The notes beneath the pieces were generated by a model. It did no database searches, was not told where the DNA came from, and was given only the letters and a program-made list of their open reading frames with translations. A DNA stretch of 64,000 nt, from contig NC_083577.1 in assembly GCF_027579695.1 (NCBI RefSeq), positions 61,282,741 through 61,346,740 of the forward strand, written 5' to 3'. Origin of the DNA: Neoarius graeffei. Lineage: Eukaryota > Chordata > Actinopteri > Siluriformes > Ariidae. The position numbers were made by a program, and so were the translations under genes. Shown here in pieces: positions 36,001-44,535 of this stretch (position 1 is its first letter; every line of letters begins with the position of its first letter).

Positions 36001-39000
36001 AGGACAAGGGCGCAAGCCTAAGCTGAACACCTGTGATCTCCAATTCCTCAGACAGCACTGCATCAAAAACCATAATTTATCTATTGAGGTATTTCACCTG
36101 ACGTCACAGGGTCACGTGACGCCCCGGTGCCCGCCATTTTGAACGTCAAGCTAGCTAATGTCAACAACAGTAGCTGGTATGTTACTGTAGCAATGTTTAC
36201 GTTCAGTCATTTGGATGACTGTTAAAACCTTTCAGTCTCAAGTTTTTCCTTTACTGGATTTACTAGTTTACTGAGCTAGCGCGCTCGGGCAAGCTAGCCG
36301 GCTTGCCCGAGCGCGCTAGCTCAGTAAACTAGTAAATCCAGTAAAGGAAAAACTTGAGACTGAAAGGTTTTAACAGTCATCCAAATGACTGAACGTAAAC
36401 ATTGCTACAGTAACATGCCAGCTATGATGTTGTTGACATTAGCTAGTGCTAACAGCTAGTTGCTAATACACTACTACAACTACACAGACCCTAATAATAT
36501 AGTTCTTGGTCATTGTCTGGTAACAGCAAATTTATAACGGGCCATGTCTCAACAGACTAAGAAGTTATTTCAATGACATTTAAGAACATTTTGTTTATCC
36601 TGAGGACCGAAAGTAAATGAAAACGTGAACAAACCTTAGCTGTAATAAGATGGCGACCACCGGCTCCAGGGACGACCCGCTGATGTAGGCATGTTACCCA
36701 GCCTGACACAAAATATTTGGAGGTATCCAAACTCTTATACGCTTTCAGATCAATACCTGTGTATGGCGATGGGTTTTTAACGACATAGGTATACAGATCA
36801 TGTGGGCCGAAGTCAGGTAAAGACGAGGGCTTCGTGTACTTCCGTATGTCAGTGAACAATCCTGGTGGAAGCAGGTAAACGTCGTTCTCTAAGCCTGCTA
36901 ACCTCAATTTTTGCAAATACCTCTCCTTCTGCTCACCTTGTAAATGCCCTACGTCGCTGGATAGTGAAGGTGTTTTCTGCATCTCGCTCCTTTTTCTTTT
37001 ATGTTTTTCGTTTGTCGCCTTCCTCACATTCAAACTGATTCGAGCCGTGCCGTCCAAAATGGCAGCATCACATGACTTGGTCACGTGGGTGAAATACCTC
37101 AATAGCTGATGTAACCACATGGGCTCAGGATTACATTGACAAACCTTTGTCAAGGATTACAATATGGAGTTACATCCACAAACTCCAGTTAAAACTTTGC
37201 TATATAAAAAGGAAACCTTATGTTAACTGTGTCCAGAAGCGCTGTCAATTTCTCTGGGCTTGGAGGCATCTGGGATGGACCATCACACAATGGAAATGTG
37301 TATTGTGGTCAGATGAATCAGTATTCCAGGTTTTTTTTGTGTGTGTGTGTGTATGGGGGGGAATGGGCGCCATGTGCTCTGGATCAAAGATGGAAAGGAC
37401 CATCCAGACTGTTACCAGCAACAAGTCCAAAAGCCAGGGTCTGTCATGGTATGGGGTTGTATCAGTGCCCTAGGTAAAGGTAACTTACAATTCTATGATG
37501 GCAACATTAATGCAGAAAAGTACATTAAGATTTCTGAGCAACATATGCTGTAGTGGTGTGTCGTTCACGAACGAACCGTTCTTTTTGAACGAGTCTTCGA
37601 AGTGAACGACTAGAACTAGTTCGTGCTGCCTCTCGTTCTCGGTCGTTCGCGAATCAGCAGTCTCTGCTCGCTGGCAGCAGGGCGGTCGCTGAATCTCGGT
37701 CGTTGGCGAATCAGCAGGATCTGTTCAGCAGCAGAAGGGCGTCCAACTTGCATTTTGATCTGTGCAGAGCAGCGCCACTTTACTTCTTTAAGGGCTATCT
37801 GAGCCCTATTATCAGAGCGTTGACACATGCCAGGTCTTTAGTTTACAATTTAGAGCTCTCACTCAGCAATACATTTCAGTTCACAGCGAACGAGCTCAGC
37901 AGTTCGCGAACGAACGAACAGCCAGCAGCCAGCCTGCCTGCTGCCATACTGGGCTGGGCGCATCTTGCTCGAACAGCTGGAAAAGGTCTCGCTAGACGTG
38001 ACGTCAATCGAATGTTTGTGCATAACAACCGTTTCCATGTCCATGACCAGGCCAAACAATGAATGATCATGAATGCAGCAGAGAGACATCGCAGGCTACT
38101 GTTCGCTGAATACGATGACTTGTAAAGTTGTTTATTCTCTGAAATGAGTGTTGCTGTTAAATAAGCAATTTTTTTTTTCTTAATGGGTTTGAGAGAACAA
38201 CTGCATAGCCGGCAGACCATGGCTCTACTAAAATATAATAAATATAAAAACAGCTTTATTCTCATCTACATTTAATTAACTTTCAGAGCTTTGTTTATGT
38301 AGTCTTTTTCAGATAATGCTAGGATAATGTTTTTCTTCCATCTTTTTCTCAAGCACATTGTAATGTATGAAAATCTATTGTGGATGGCACCTCTGCCGCC
38401 TCTCGTTCACTCAAGATGAACTAAACTTCGGACGACAGCCATTGTTGTGCCGCTTTGGTGTGACGTCATCAAAATGAACGAGTGAACGAACTGAACGAAC
38501 GAACTTCTTTGCTGAACTGACCGACATGAACGAACTGGCGGAAATGAATCGCCATGTCCCACCAATAATATGCTGCCTTCAAACGCTACGTTCACACTGC
38601 AAGGCTTAATGCTCAATTCCGATTTTTTTGTGAAATCCGATTTTTTTGTGAGGTCGTTCACATTAACAAATATATGCGACTTGTATGTGATCCTCAGTAT
38701 GAACGAAAAGCGACCTAAAAGTGTTCCGCATGCGCATTGCAGGATACGACGACGTCACACGCAGTGAGCATGGCCAGCGTTTACAGAAGTAAAACCACCC
38801 GGTTGCGGTATGACTCATCCAATCTAGCTTGAATAGCTGCATCCCCCCAAATGGAAATCAGCTCCCTAACCTCTGCGTCCTTCCATTGAGAAGATTCAGA
38901 ACCTTCACAGCCCGAAGCGTCCCTCGCATTGATGTCATGCGCAGGGGCGCAGATACGTTTTTTTGAACTGGGAGGGACAAAAAACTGGGGGGGACAAAGC

Positions 39001-42000
39001 TGCCAGCAAACCAACCCCAACCCCGATATGCCTGTCAAACTTGTTGTTAGTAACCATAGCAACCAAGCTCGAGCTCGCAACCTGTGCAGTCTGCGCAGCT
39101 CAACTAACCGAATATCAGTCTTTGTTTTGTTTTATGTGAGTTGTTGCAACTATGTATACACTGCTGTGCACCTCAATAAACTGAATGGTAATTAGTCTTT
39201 TGATTTTTCCGTGAGGTTTGCCTTATGCAAAGAAAGACAGCATAGACGTTTTTTCCTCCCTATAAGTGGGGGGGACCGAACGAGGTGAATTTAAATATGA
39301 CTCGTCCCACCCTCTATCTGCGCCCGTGATTATGCGCCATGTTGTTGTAACTTTTTTGAGAGACCCGCCGCCTACTTCAGCGCAGAATAGTGACGTTTGT
39401 GGCTTGTTGATGACGTGTAAGTCGGATGAATGCGACCTGGCGGTTCAGACTGAAGTCGCATATGAAAAGAGCGGATAGGAATCGGAATTAGGACCACATA
39501 TCCAAACGGCCTGGGTTGGATTTGAAAAAATCGGATCTGTGTCATTCATATTGTCAATAAAAGATCGGATACAGGTCACATATGGGCGAAAAGATCGGAT
39601 TTGAGTCACTTCAGCCTGCAGTGTGAACGTAGCCAAAAGGACATCTTTTCCAGGGAGATTTCAACAAGACAATACAAAACCACATTCTGCACACATTACA
39701 AAGGCATGGTTGTGGAAGGAGAGGGAGCCTGTCCCCTGTCCCCAATAAAGAATGTGTGGAGAATTTTGAAACAAAAAAAATATGACAATGATCCTGTACT
39801 GTTGCACACCTTCAGCCCTGTTTGCAGGAAGAATGGGACAAAATAACACCTGAAACACTTCATCACTTGGTGTCTTCAGTCTGTAAACATCTTTTAAGTG
39901 TTGTGAGAAGGAATGGCAACATTATAAAGTGGTAAATGCTTTACCGTCCCAACTTCTTAAAAATGTGTTGCAAGAATCAGAATTGTAATGTGTTTATTAA
40001 GTAAAAAAAACAACAAAACAACATTCATGAGGTAAAACATTAACTAATGTACTGCTGTACTGTTTTGAGTGCAAACACAGGGCAAATATAGTTTACAAAA
40101 TCATTGTTTTCAGTTGTAATTTTAATTTCAACATACCATCCCAACTCTTTTTTTTCCTAATTTGCAGTAGTAGACAGAAAATGAATGGTCATCTGTGGCT
40201 TGCTAGTGTGAACATTAGGTTGGTATGTAAAGAAGTATCCTAACTGTCACATCCAAAGCTACCACTGTTAAAGTAATGATGGCGTCTGGTTGAAGTTTTG
40301 GTTCCTATGCAAATGTTACACATCCATCCATTATCTGTAGCCACTTATCCTGTGCAGGGTCACAGACGAGCTGGAGTCTATCCCAGCTGACTATGGGTGA
40401 GAGGCAGGGTACACCCTGGACAAGTCGCCAGGTCATCGCAGGGCTGACACAGAGACACATGCCCCTTTTCCACCAAAGCAGTTCCAGGGCTGGTTCGGGG
40501 CCAGTGCTTAGTTTGGAACCGGGTTTTCTGTTTCCACTGACAAAGAACTGGCTCTGGGGCCAGAAAAACCGGTTCCAGGCTAGCACCAACTCTCTGCTAG
40601 GCCAGAGGAAAGAACCGCTTACGTCAGCGGGGGGGCAGAGTTGTAAAGACCAACAACAATAACAAGACCGCGAAAGATCGCCATTTTTAAGCGACGAGAA
40701 GCAGCAGCTGTACAAACGCTTAAGGCCAATTTATGCTGACAACCCAGTCCTCGCAGATGGTGTCGCAGATGGCGTCTGCGTAGCCCCCCCCACCTTCGCA
40801 GATGCTCTGCGCGCACCTCCCAAAAATTGTGACCACCGCAGAAGCCTCGCAGACAGCGTCGCAGACAAGAGGGCTCTGATTGGTCCACTCTACATCCGCT
40901 GTACACGCACTTCCGCTTCCCTACTTTCCCGGTTTGGTTTGTTTTCACTACCGCCATTTTTAAAAACACGAGCGAAGATGGAGCAGCACGAACAGCAGTT
41001 GATCGAGCAAGTGAGGAAGTACGTACATCTATACGACTCCAGTTCTAGTCATTATAAGTAACCGGAGGATAAACACTCCACTAACCACACCCACCAACTA
41101 CTCCTAGCGATTTCGCGACTTCGTGCCCACTTGCGTTGTGGCGGTGAATAACATCGCGCACGCCTATTACTCCCCGCTCAACGATAAATTACAACTGTCT
41201 GCGAAAAGCTATCTGCGAAAGCCTTGTCGCAAGAGCATGCAGAGGCCCTTAGTCATCCATTATTATTATTATTGTTGTTGTTGCTGCTTCTTCCGTGTTG
41301 TTTTTGCTTCGATATTCGCGCCAAGGTTTATGCAAACGTAGCGACGTAACTGACGTATACAGCGACGTAATGACGTGGCTTCCCTTAGCACCGCGAGCGA
41401 TGGAAAAGCAAACTGGTTCTCAGCTGGCTCGCAAGTTGAACGAGTTGTGAACCAGCACCAGCCCCGAACCAGCCCTGGAACTGATTTGGTGGAAAAGAGG
41501 CAACAAACAACCATTCAGACTCACATTCACACCTACGGTCAATTTAGAGCCACCAATTAGCCTAACCTGCATTTCTTTGGACTGTGGAGGAAACCCACAC
41601 AGACACGGAGAGAAAACATGTAAACTCCACACAGAAAGGCCCTCGTCAGCGGCTGGGCTCAAACCCAGAACCTTCTTGCTGTGAGGCGACAGCGCTAACC
41701 ACTACACCACTGTGCTTGCTGCCCCAAATGTTATGCTCAAGAGTATGTACATTACAAATCATTTTGATGCAAATAAACATGGTGTTTTTTTGGTTCACAC
41801 GGTGGTTTTGCAGCAATCAAAACATTGCACTGTAAAGGGAAAGGTGAGTTCAGTTCAGTTGATTTATAAACTAAAAGGAAATAAAATCAGAATTAGCTAC
41901 AGGATAAGCCACGAGGCATGTTTTCATTATTTTACGATTTTAACAAAACCGTCCAGAGTCCACTTAGATCAGACCGAATATAAGGAAATTTGCCTTTTCC

Positions 42001-42435
42001 CCAGCTGGCCTGAGTTCCTGATGGGGTTAGATGGCAGGCGGGCAGGATGAGGGGTCGGGAGGCGGTGTGTGAGGGACTTACCCCGGCAGCGGCAGCCCTG
42101 TTCTCCCCCCGGGAGGAGGGCGAGCCGAGCTCGCTGCAGGTGGCCGCCAGCAGAGCGAGCGGCGACGGCGGACTGGCCTACCCACAATGGGCGGGTTCAA
42201 ACAGGAGAAAAGGGGGTGGCCGTTAGTCCGGAGCCACACAGGAAGTACCACTTTTTTTAAACAACAAATTTAAAAACGTGTGAACTTCACAAAAGCACCA
42301 TGCGTCCAGCTACGGCAACAAAAAGCCCTACCAGAGGAAGGAAAGAGACGAAACGGAAAAGAGTACCTGATCTCCCCTGCTACCATCTTGCTGCAGAAAC
42401 TCGCTTTGACTGCTGTCCACGTCTAAGGCAGCCAT
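25718..42435 (-). CDS. sp3: Transcription factor Sp3 (spliced, seven coding exons)
   Basis: Sp3 binds GC and GT boxes in the nucleus and activates or represses many promoters. The joined exons (42367-42435, 42082-42177, 29044-30063, 28299-28524, 27818-28007, 26764-26960, 25718-26034) give 704 residues, with all junctions GT-AG and in phase. Residues 1-55 hold the family start and the [10 protein letters not shown] motif. About 56-470 is the Gln/Ser/Thr-rich activation region; IKEE at 474-477 fits the Sp3 sumoylation site in the inhibitory domain. The Btd box CTCPNC is at 523-528, and C2H2 fingers are at 546-568, 576-598 and 606-626. The tail, ending in a [15 protein letters not shown] motif, points to Sp3 rather than Sp1 or Sp4. 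A fish duplicate (a or b) cannot be told apart. The upstream in-frame codon where mammals have the first ATG appears to be TGT. Confidence 0.92.
26185..26280. repeat. Possible hAT-type repeat end in Sp3 intron 6
   Basis: GGCAGTGGTTCTCAAA starts a short stretch that resembles the ends of common vertebrate hAT elements. Only one end is visible, so this is weak. Confidence 0.3.
26764..26960 (-). CDS. sp3: Sp3 coding exon 6 (zinc fingers 1 and 2)
   Basis: A 197-base exon encoding finger 1 ([19 protein letters not shown], ending LRWH) and finger 2 ([19 protein letters not shown], ending RRTH). The DNA-contact residues KHA-type and RER-type of the Sp family fit ([16 protein letters not shown]). 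Acceptor TTGTAG, donor CAG|GTACGC. Confidence 0.95.
27818..28007 (-). CDS. sp3: Sp3 coding exon 5 (inhibitory domain, Btd box)
   Basis: A 190-base exon encoding [13 protein letters not shown], the consensus sumoylation site (I474 K475 x E477), then an acidic stretch and the Btd box CTCPNC. Acceptor GATTAG, donor AAG|GTAATG. Confidence 0.93.
28299..28524 (-). CDS. sp3: Sp3 coding exon 4
   Basis: A 226-base exon encoding [13 protein letters not shown] through DDTDSPG, the end of the second Gln-rich region. Acceptor TTTCCAG, donor GAG|GTAATG. It ends in phase 1, which exon 5 completes. Confidence 0.92.
29044..30063 (-). CDS. sp3: Sp3 coding exon 3 (glutamine-rich activation region)
   Basis: The 1020-base exon encodes residues 56-395, rich in Gln, Ser, Thr and Gly. 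It carries family motifs [38 protein letters not shown] and [21 protein letters not shown] run of eight Ser lies in its middle, encoded by mixed codons. Acceptor TTTCTCAG precedes 30063; donor CAG|GTAGGT follows 29044. Confidence 0.93.
30786..31161 (-). mobile_element. tRNA-derived SINE, full-length copy
   Basis: A complete minus-strand copy flanked by the 12-bp duplication TTTAACTAATTT (30774-30785 and 31162-31173). Surrounding bases (CAGACCACATACACACTAAAG at 30694, similar words near 31227) may belong to an older, decayed DNA element. Confidence 0.9.
31595..32457. mobile_element. Foldback DNA element with long inverted repeats
   Basis: The 863-bp element is flanked by TTTA (31591-31594 and 32458-32461). 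The ends, CTACAGTG and CACTGTAG, begin imperfect inverted repeats of roughly 270 bp each. These arms are built from many short repeated words, such as ACAAATTTAC and GTGAAACACTTTTACGAG, in both orientations. The middle (about 31880-32160) is unrelated, with no coding capacity. The superfamily is not clear. Confidence 0.75.
33066..33092. repeat. (TA)n microsatellite
   Basis: About 13 TA units. Confidence 0.9.
33294..34370 (+). mobile_element. tRNA-derived SINE, split by a Harbinger-like element
   Basis: The SINE head and body are at 33294-33484, the rest at 34188-34370. The 14-bp duplication ATATTAAGCCTAGG flanks it (33280-33293 and 34371-34384) and contains part of the older element's end. 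A 700-bp DNA element interrupts it at CTCTAA. Confidence 0.88.
33485..34184. mobile_element. Harbinger-like short element inside the SINE
   Basis: The 700-bp element has inverted ends GGCCAAGTTTACATTAGACC and GGTCTAATGTAAACATGGGC, and TAA duplications (33482-33484 and 34185-34187). TAA/TTA duplications point to PIF/Harbinger. No intact gene. It contains CpG-rich words near 33950-34060. Confidence 0.8.
36151..36446. repeat. 296-bp near-perfect palindrome
   Basis: Arms of about 144 and 146 bases flank a 6-base centre (36295-36300). The inner 115 or so bases of each arm pair without mismatch; outer parts have one mismatch and a small indel. It would form a long hairpin or cruciform. Confidence 0.93.
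36635..36982 (-). pseudogene. SWIM/YqaJ-type transposon protein, first exon
   Basis: From ATG 36982 about 116 codons lead to a good donor, AAG|GTTTGT. Motifs include [51 protein letters not shown] and YFVSGWV. In related animal transposon proteins this stretch comes before a SWIM zinc finger and a YqaJ nuclease. Later exons are missing within the element's right-to-left span; the palindrome lies in their place. Upstream the frame is open for about 55 more codons, so the true start is uncertain. It is clearly the same family as 14869-15159, but divergent. Confidence 0.7.
37110..37550 (+). pseudogene. Tc1-like transposase remnant, middle part
   Basis: The plus strand encodes transposase pieces in shifting frames: [30 protein letters not shown] (first catalytic Asp) and, in another frame, [19 protein letters not shown] and [18 protein letters not shown] run near 37335-37355 marks a frameshift. 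The rest of the gene continues after the hAT-like insertions (from 39640, with [12 protein letters not shown] words). Confidence 0.75.
37551..38567. mobile_element. hAT-like non-autonomous element
   Basis: The 1017-bp element is flanked by a perfect 8-bp duplication ATATGCTG (37543-37550 and 38568-38575), the hAT hallmark. The ends TAGTGGTGTG and (inverted) TATTGGTGGG are imperfect repeats. Many short GAACGAAC/GTTCGTTC words lie near both ends and may be subterminal binding sites. No transposase was found. Confidence 0.85.
38781..38910 (-). pseudogene. Myb/SANT-like DNA-binding domain start (Harbinger-type)
   Basis: The minus strand encodes [19 protein letters not shown] followed by [14 protein letters not shown]. 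This matches the start of the trihelix/Myb-like domain in the second protein of PIF/Harbinger transposons, as I recall it (W..EEVR.LI.IWGD...Q..L....RNR..). The protein is cut short. It supports classing the host element as Harbinger-derived. Confidence 0.6.
38942..39328. mobile_element. Short hAT-like element nested in the Harbinger-like one
   Basis: Ends CAGGGGCGCAGATA and (inverted) CACGGGCGCAGATA are 13/14 identical. Flanking octamers GTCATGCG and ATTATGCG match at 6 of 8, compatible with an aged hAT duplication. The element is 387 bp and noncoding. Confidence 0.68.
40723..41248. mobile_element. Harbinger-like short element (third nesting level)
   Basis: TTA flanks both ends (40720-40722 and 41249-41251). 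The ends, AGGCCAATTTATGCT and inverted GGGCCTCTGCATGCT, are degenerate inverted repeats. It holds the start of a MADF-like gene (40978-41061), which supports the Harbinger assignment. Confidence 0.65.
40978..41061 (+). pseudogene. MADF-like gene start (Harbinger-type)
   Basis: A 27-codon frame from ATG 40978 reads [20 protein letters not shown] then SSSSHYK and stops at TAA. This matches the first helix of MADF domains (LI..V.KY..LYD..S..YK). It is too short to be functional and is read as a remnant of the second Harbinger protein. Confidence 0.6.
42082..42177 (-). CDS. sp3: Sp3 coding exon 2
   Basis: A 96-base exon between acceptor TGGGTAG (an in-frame stop lies directly upstream, supporting a splice) and donor GGG|GTAAGT. 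It encodes the [10 protein letters not shown] motif shared by Sp1-4 and a Ser/Gly/Ala tail. Both borders are phase 0. Confidence 0.87.
42367..42435 (-). CDS. sp3: Sp3 coding exon 1
   Basis: ATG at 42435 opens [16 protein letters not shown], which matches the Sp3 start after its QEE stretch. The frame is open upstream (TAPKQ...QEE), but no ATG is found where mammalian Sp3 has its first one. The donor is CAG|GTACTC at 42367. It encodes 23 codons and ends in phase 0. Confidence 0.85.
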
Positions 42436-43110
42436 TTCCTCTTGTCTCCCGGCTGTTTGTTTGGGCGCTGTACACAGGCACGGTGCACGGACACGAAGCA
42501 GAACAGCTCAGTCGGACGTACTGCCAGCTCAACTCTCCGACCACAACAAAGAATACTTCAACAAACTGAATACAAACAGAGCTCCTATCTGCACACAGAT
42601 CGGAAAATTCTGAAGTGGCTAAGCTAACTGGCTAATGTTAAGTTAGCACAACTGCAAAGAGATTAGCAAACCAAACCTACACACTTAGCCAGCATTAGCA
42701 TTAGCTTAGCTAAGACAGGGTTGCGGAATGCGTCTAATGGAAATGTATTGAGTCTTACATACCAGTCATTACTTGAATATACTTTAATAGAAAAAAATAT
42801 CGATTTAATTACACTCCAAGCATGATTATATTATTCGGAGGCGGGCTGCGATCGCTGAATCGAGTCTATTTTTTCTATTTTGATTGACGGTGCGGGAAAC
42901 ACAAAAGGTGGAGCTTCCGATGTTGACTGTGAAAATTTGCGTCACGAACAGGATGTCCCGCCATTCTTCTCTCTCACTATTGGCTGCCGCAGTTCAGCTT
43001 TTGTGTTCCGATTGGTCGTCCGACCTATCAATCCGTTTGAATCGCGCAACTTCCTGTTCCTAGTCTCGTGGATAGAAAACGTTGCGAACGTTAACCAATG
43101 TTGAGAAAGT
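42436..43110. promoter_or_regulatory. sp3: Sp3 5' UTR and probable bidirectional promoter
   Basis: Upstream of the Sp3 ATG the sequence becomes less AT-rich. Minus-strand CCAAT boxes lie at 42983-42979 and 43015-43011, and a plus-strand CCAAT at 43095-43099. CGTCAC and TCCCGCC words lie at 42941-42962. No TATA box is obvious, as expected for a housekeeping factor. CCAAT on both strands suggests transcription both ways; no gene was found to the right. Confidence 0.5.
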
Positions 43111-43632
43111 GAAGTTATAGTTTTTCTTTTTACGTTGTTGTACAATATCTCTTTTGGTGTTTGGATTGGAGAATTGATTTGTAGATGTGTATTATCTCCC
43201 AACGTGTATATCATGTAATTAGTAGTAAGCTAACAGTGACTAGCCCAGCTTTTTGTTTGGTCATGGTAAGGCCGATCTGTTGACGTTCACGGCTTTAACA
43301 CTGAACAAACAAACAAACAGCTCCCATGTTTCTCAGTTAGACAGCTAACAGTTTAACTTTAAACTCATTTCGGAAACCTGCTGCATTTGTGTCCGTTTTC
43401 GGAAACAGTACAAACGAAAGGTCTTTTGTCTTAAATAATACAATTGTAAAAAATAAAGTTTCTTGGGAAAACGCATTATATTTAAGTGAAAGTGTTGTGA
43501 TGTTGCAGTTTGTTCTGTTTCTCTACAGATTTTTTTTCCTTCCTGTTTCCTGAACTCATCCTATGTAAGGAATAAAACCCATCGGGGCATGCTGTAATAG
43601 GAAACTAATCAACATCAGGATGGAGTGATGTA
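43111..43632. other. Upstream DNA, no gene seen
   Basis: AT-rich, without recognisable exons or mobile elements. Confidence 0.5.
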
Positions 43633-43635
43633 TTA

Positions 43636-44275
43636 TGCTGCGTTCATGTGCTATGGGAAGATGATATTTTCCAGTTGGGAAGTGGTATTTACCAGTGTGT
43701 TGTGTTCACATGCTTTTGTTGTTGTTGACAAATTAAAGATGGTGGACCAGATTCAGACTCAGGCCTGTTATTTGGCTAAAACAATTATAGATTGCCTTGT
43801 TCATCAGCTGCAGCAGGAATGAGTTATCAAAAGGTAAATAATGCTGAATATTTCATCATGACAAGTAGAGATTTTCTTAACACATTGAATGCCACGCAGT
43901 TTTTGGAAATTTGGCTGTAGCCACAATGAGAGTAGCCAGTATCTAGATCATTGTTGGCATTCTTTGGACAGCCACAGAATATTTTGTATTAGGCTATAAT
44001 ATACATATTATAATAATATACATAACATGACTCGTTTAGAAGGTGAGAGTCAGCTTTCCGTAGGTGAAAACCACTTCTTTCTTGGTTCATAAGCTAGTCT
44101 TGTACCGCTCACCGCCATGTTGAAAAGGTTAAAGTTCATCTCATCTCGGCAACTCGTGTATCAAAATTTTCTACGAGTTGCCCAGTGGAAAATACCACAA
44201 GAGGGTGCGTTCACGTGTGCTTTCCATGTCGGCGTTTGGTATTTACCATAATTCCCATAGCACATGAACGCACCA
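43636..44275. mobile_element. Harbinger-like short element
   Basis: A 640-bp element with inverted ends TGCGTTCATGTGCTATGGGA (43639, and inverted ending 44272) and TTA on both sides (43633-43635 and 44276-44278). No gene was found inside. Confidence 0.72.
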
Positions 44276-44535
44276 TTACTACTCAAGTGTTTCATTCCTC
44301 TTATACCACAGAAATTTACCCATAATTTTTTTTAAAGGATCTACAGTCATGGCCAAAAGTGTTGGCACCCCAGATTTTTTTTTCCAGAAAATGAAGTATT
44401 TCTCCCAGAAAATGATTGCAATTACTCATTTTTTTAAAAACACATGTTTATTTCCTTTGTGTGTATTGAAACAATACAAAAAAAACCAGAGAAAAAAATA
44501 ATTTGCATAATTTCATACAAAACTCTAAAACTGGG

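Larger units (their letters stand above)
36084..37102. mobile_element. TA-flanked DNA transposon with a YqaJ-associated exon and palindrome
   Basis: The 1019-bp element has perfect inverted ends TTGAGGTATTTCACC and TA duplications (36082-36083, 37103-37104). It carries on the minus strand a gene start related to the piece at 14869-15159. It also contains a 296-bp near-perfect palindrome. The ends differ from those of the element at 14054-15230, so this is a second family with the same kind of gene. A THAP piece is not seen in this copy. Confidence 0.75.
38584..39634. mobile_element. Harbinger-like short element with a Myb/SANT-like gene piece
   Basis: Inverted ends GCTACGTTCACACTGCA and TGCAGTGTGAACGTAGC are near-perfect; AAA flanks both sides. 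It holds a Myb/SANT-like coding piece on the minus strand, which fits PIF/Harbinger. It is inserted in the Tc1-like element only 9 bases from the hAT-like one, and itself contains a short hAT-like element. Confidence 0.72.
35485..40167 (+). mobile_element. Tc1-like DNA transposon, heavily interrupted
   Basis: The ends are TA-flanked (35483-35484, 40168-40169). They share AGTTGGGATGGTATG near each end in inverted orientation. Between them lie three separate insertions (36084-37102, 37551-38567, 38584-39634), the last containing a fourth (38942-39328). Removing them leaves about 1.6 kb, the normal Tc1 size. Confidence 0.82.
40460..41502. mobile_element. DNA element with about 40-bp inverted ends, inside the SINE
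   Basis: The ends TGCCCCTTTTCCACCAAAGC and (inverted) TGCCTCTTTTCCACCAAATC continue as inverted repeats through GTTCCAGGGCTGGTTCGGGG. The target duplication could not be settled because the SINE target itself is ACA-rich. It contains another element at 40723-41248. hAT is likely from the end sequence, but unproven. Confidence 0.7.
40319..41724 (-). mobile_element. tRNA-derived SINE, split by nested DNA elements
   Basis: The SINE tail part lies at 40319-40459 and the head at about 41511-41724. The pair is flanked by CAAATGTTA (40310-40318 and 41725-41733). An element of about 1.04 kb sits in the SINE body at the conserved GACACAGACAACC site. Confidence 0.85.
30064..42081. other. sp3: Sp3 intron 2 (12.0 kb), packed with nested transposons
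   Basis: The intron separates the two short 5' exons from the activation-domain exon. Most of it is made of the mobile elements listed separately (SINEs, Harbinger-like and hAT-like short elements, a Tc1-like copy, a YqaJ-bearing element). The first 600 bases past exon 3, and 34700-35480, show no recognisable element. Confidence 0.85.

Noticed and set aside
42880..43104. Divergent protein gene on the plus strand at the Sp3 promoter
   Set aside because: The frame has no domain, covers the CCAAT region and lacks clear splice context.
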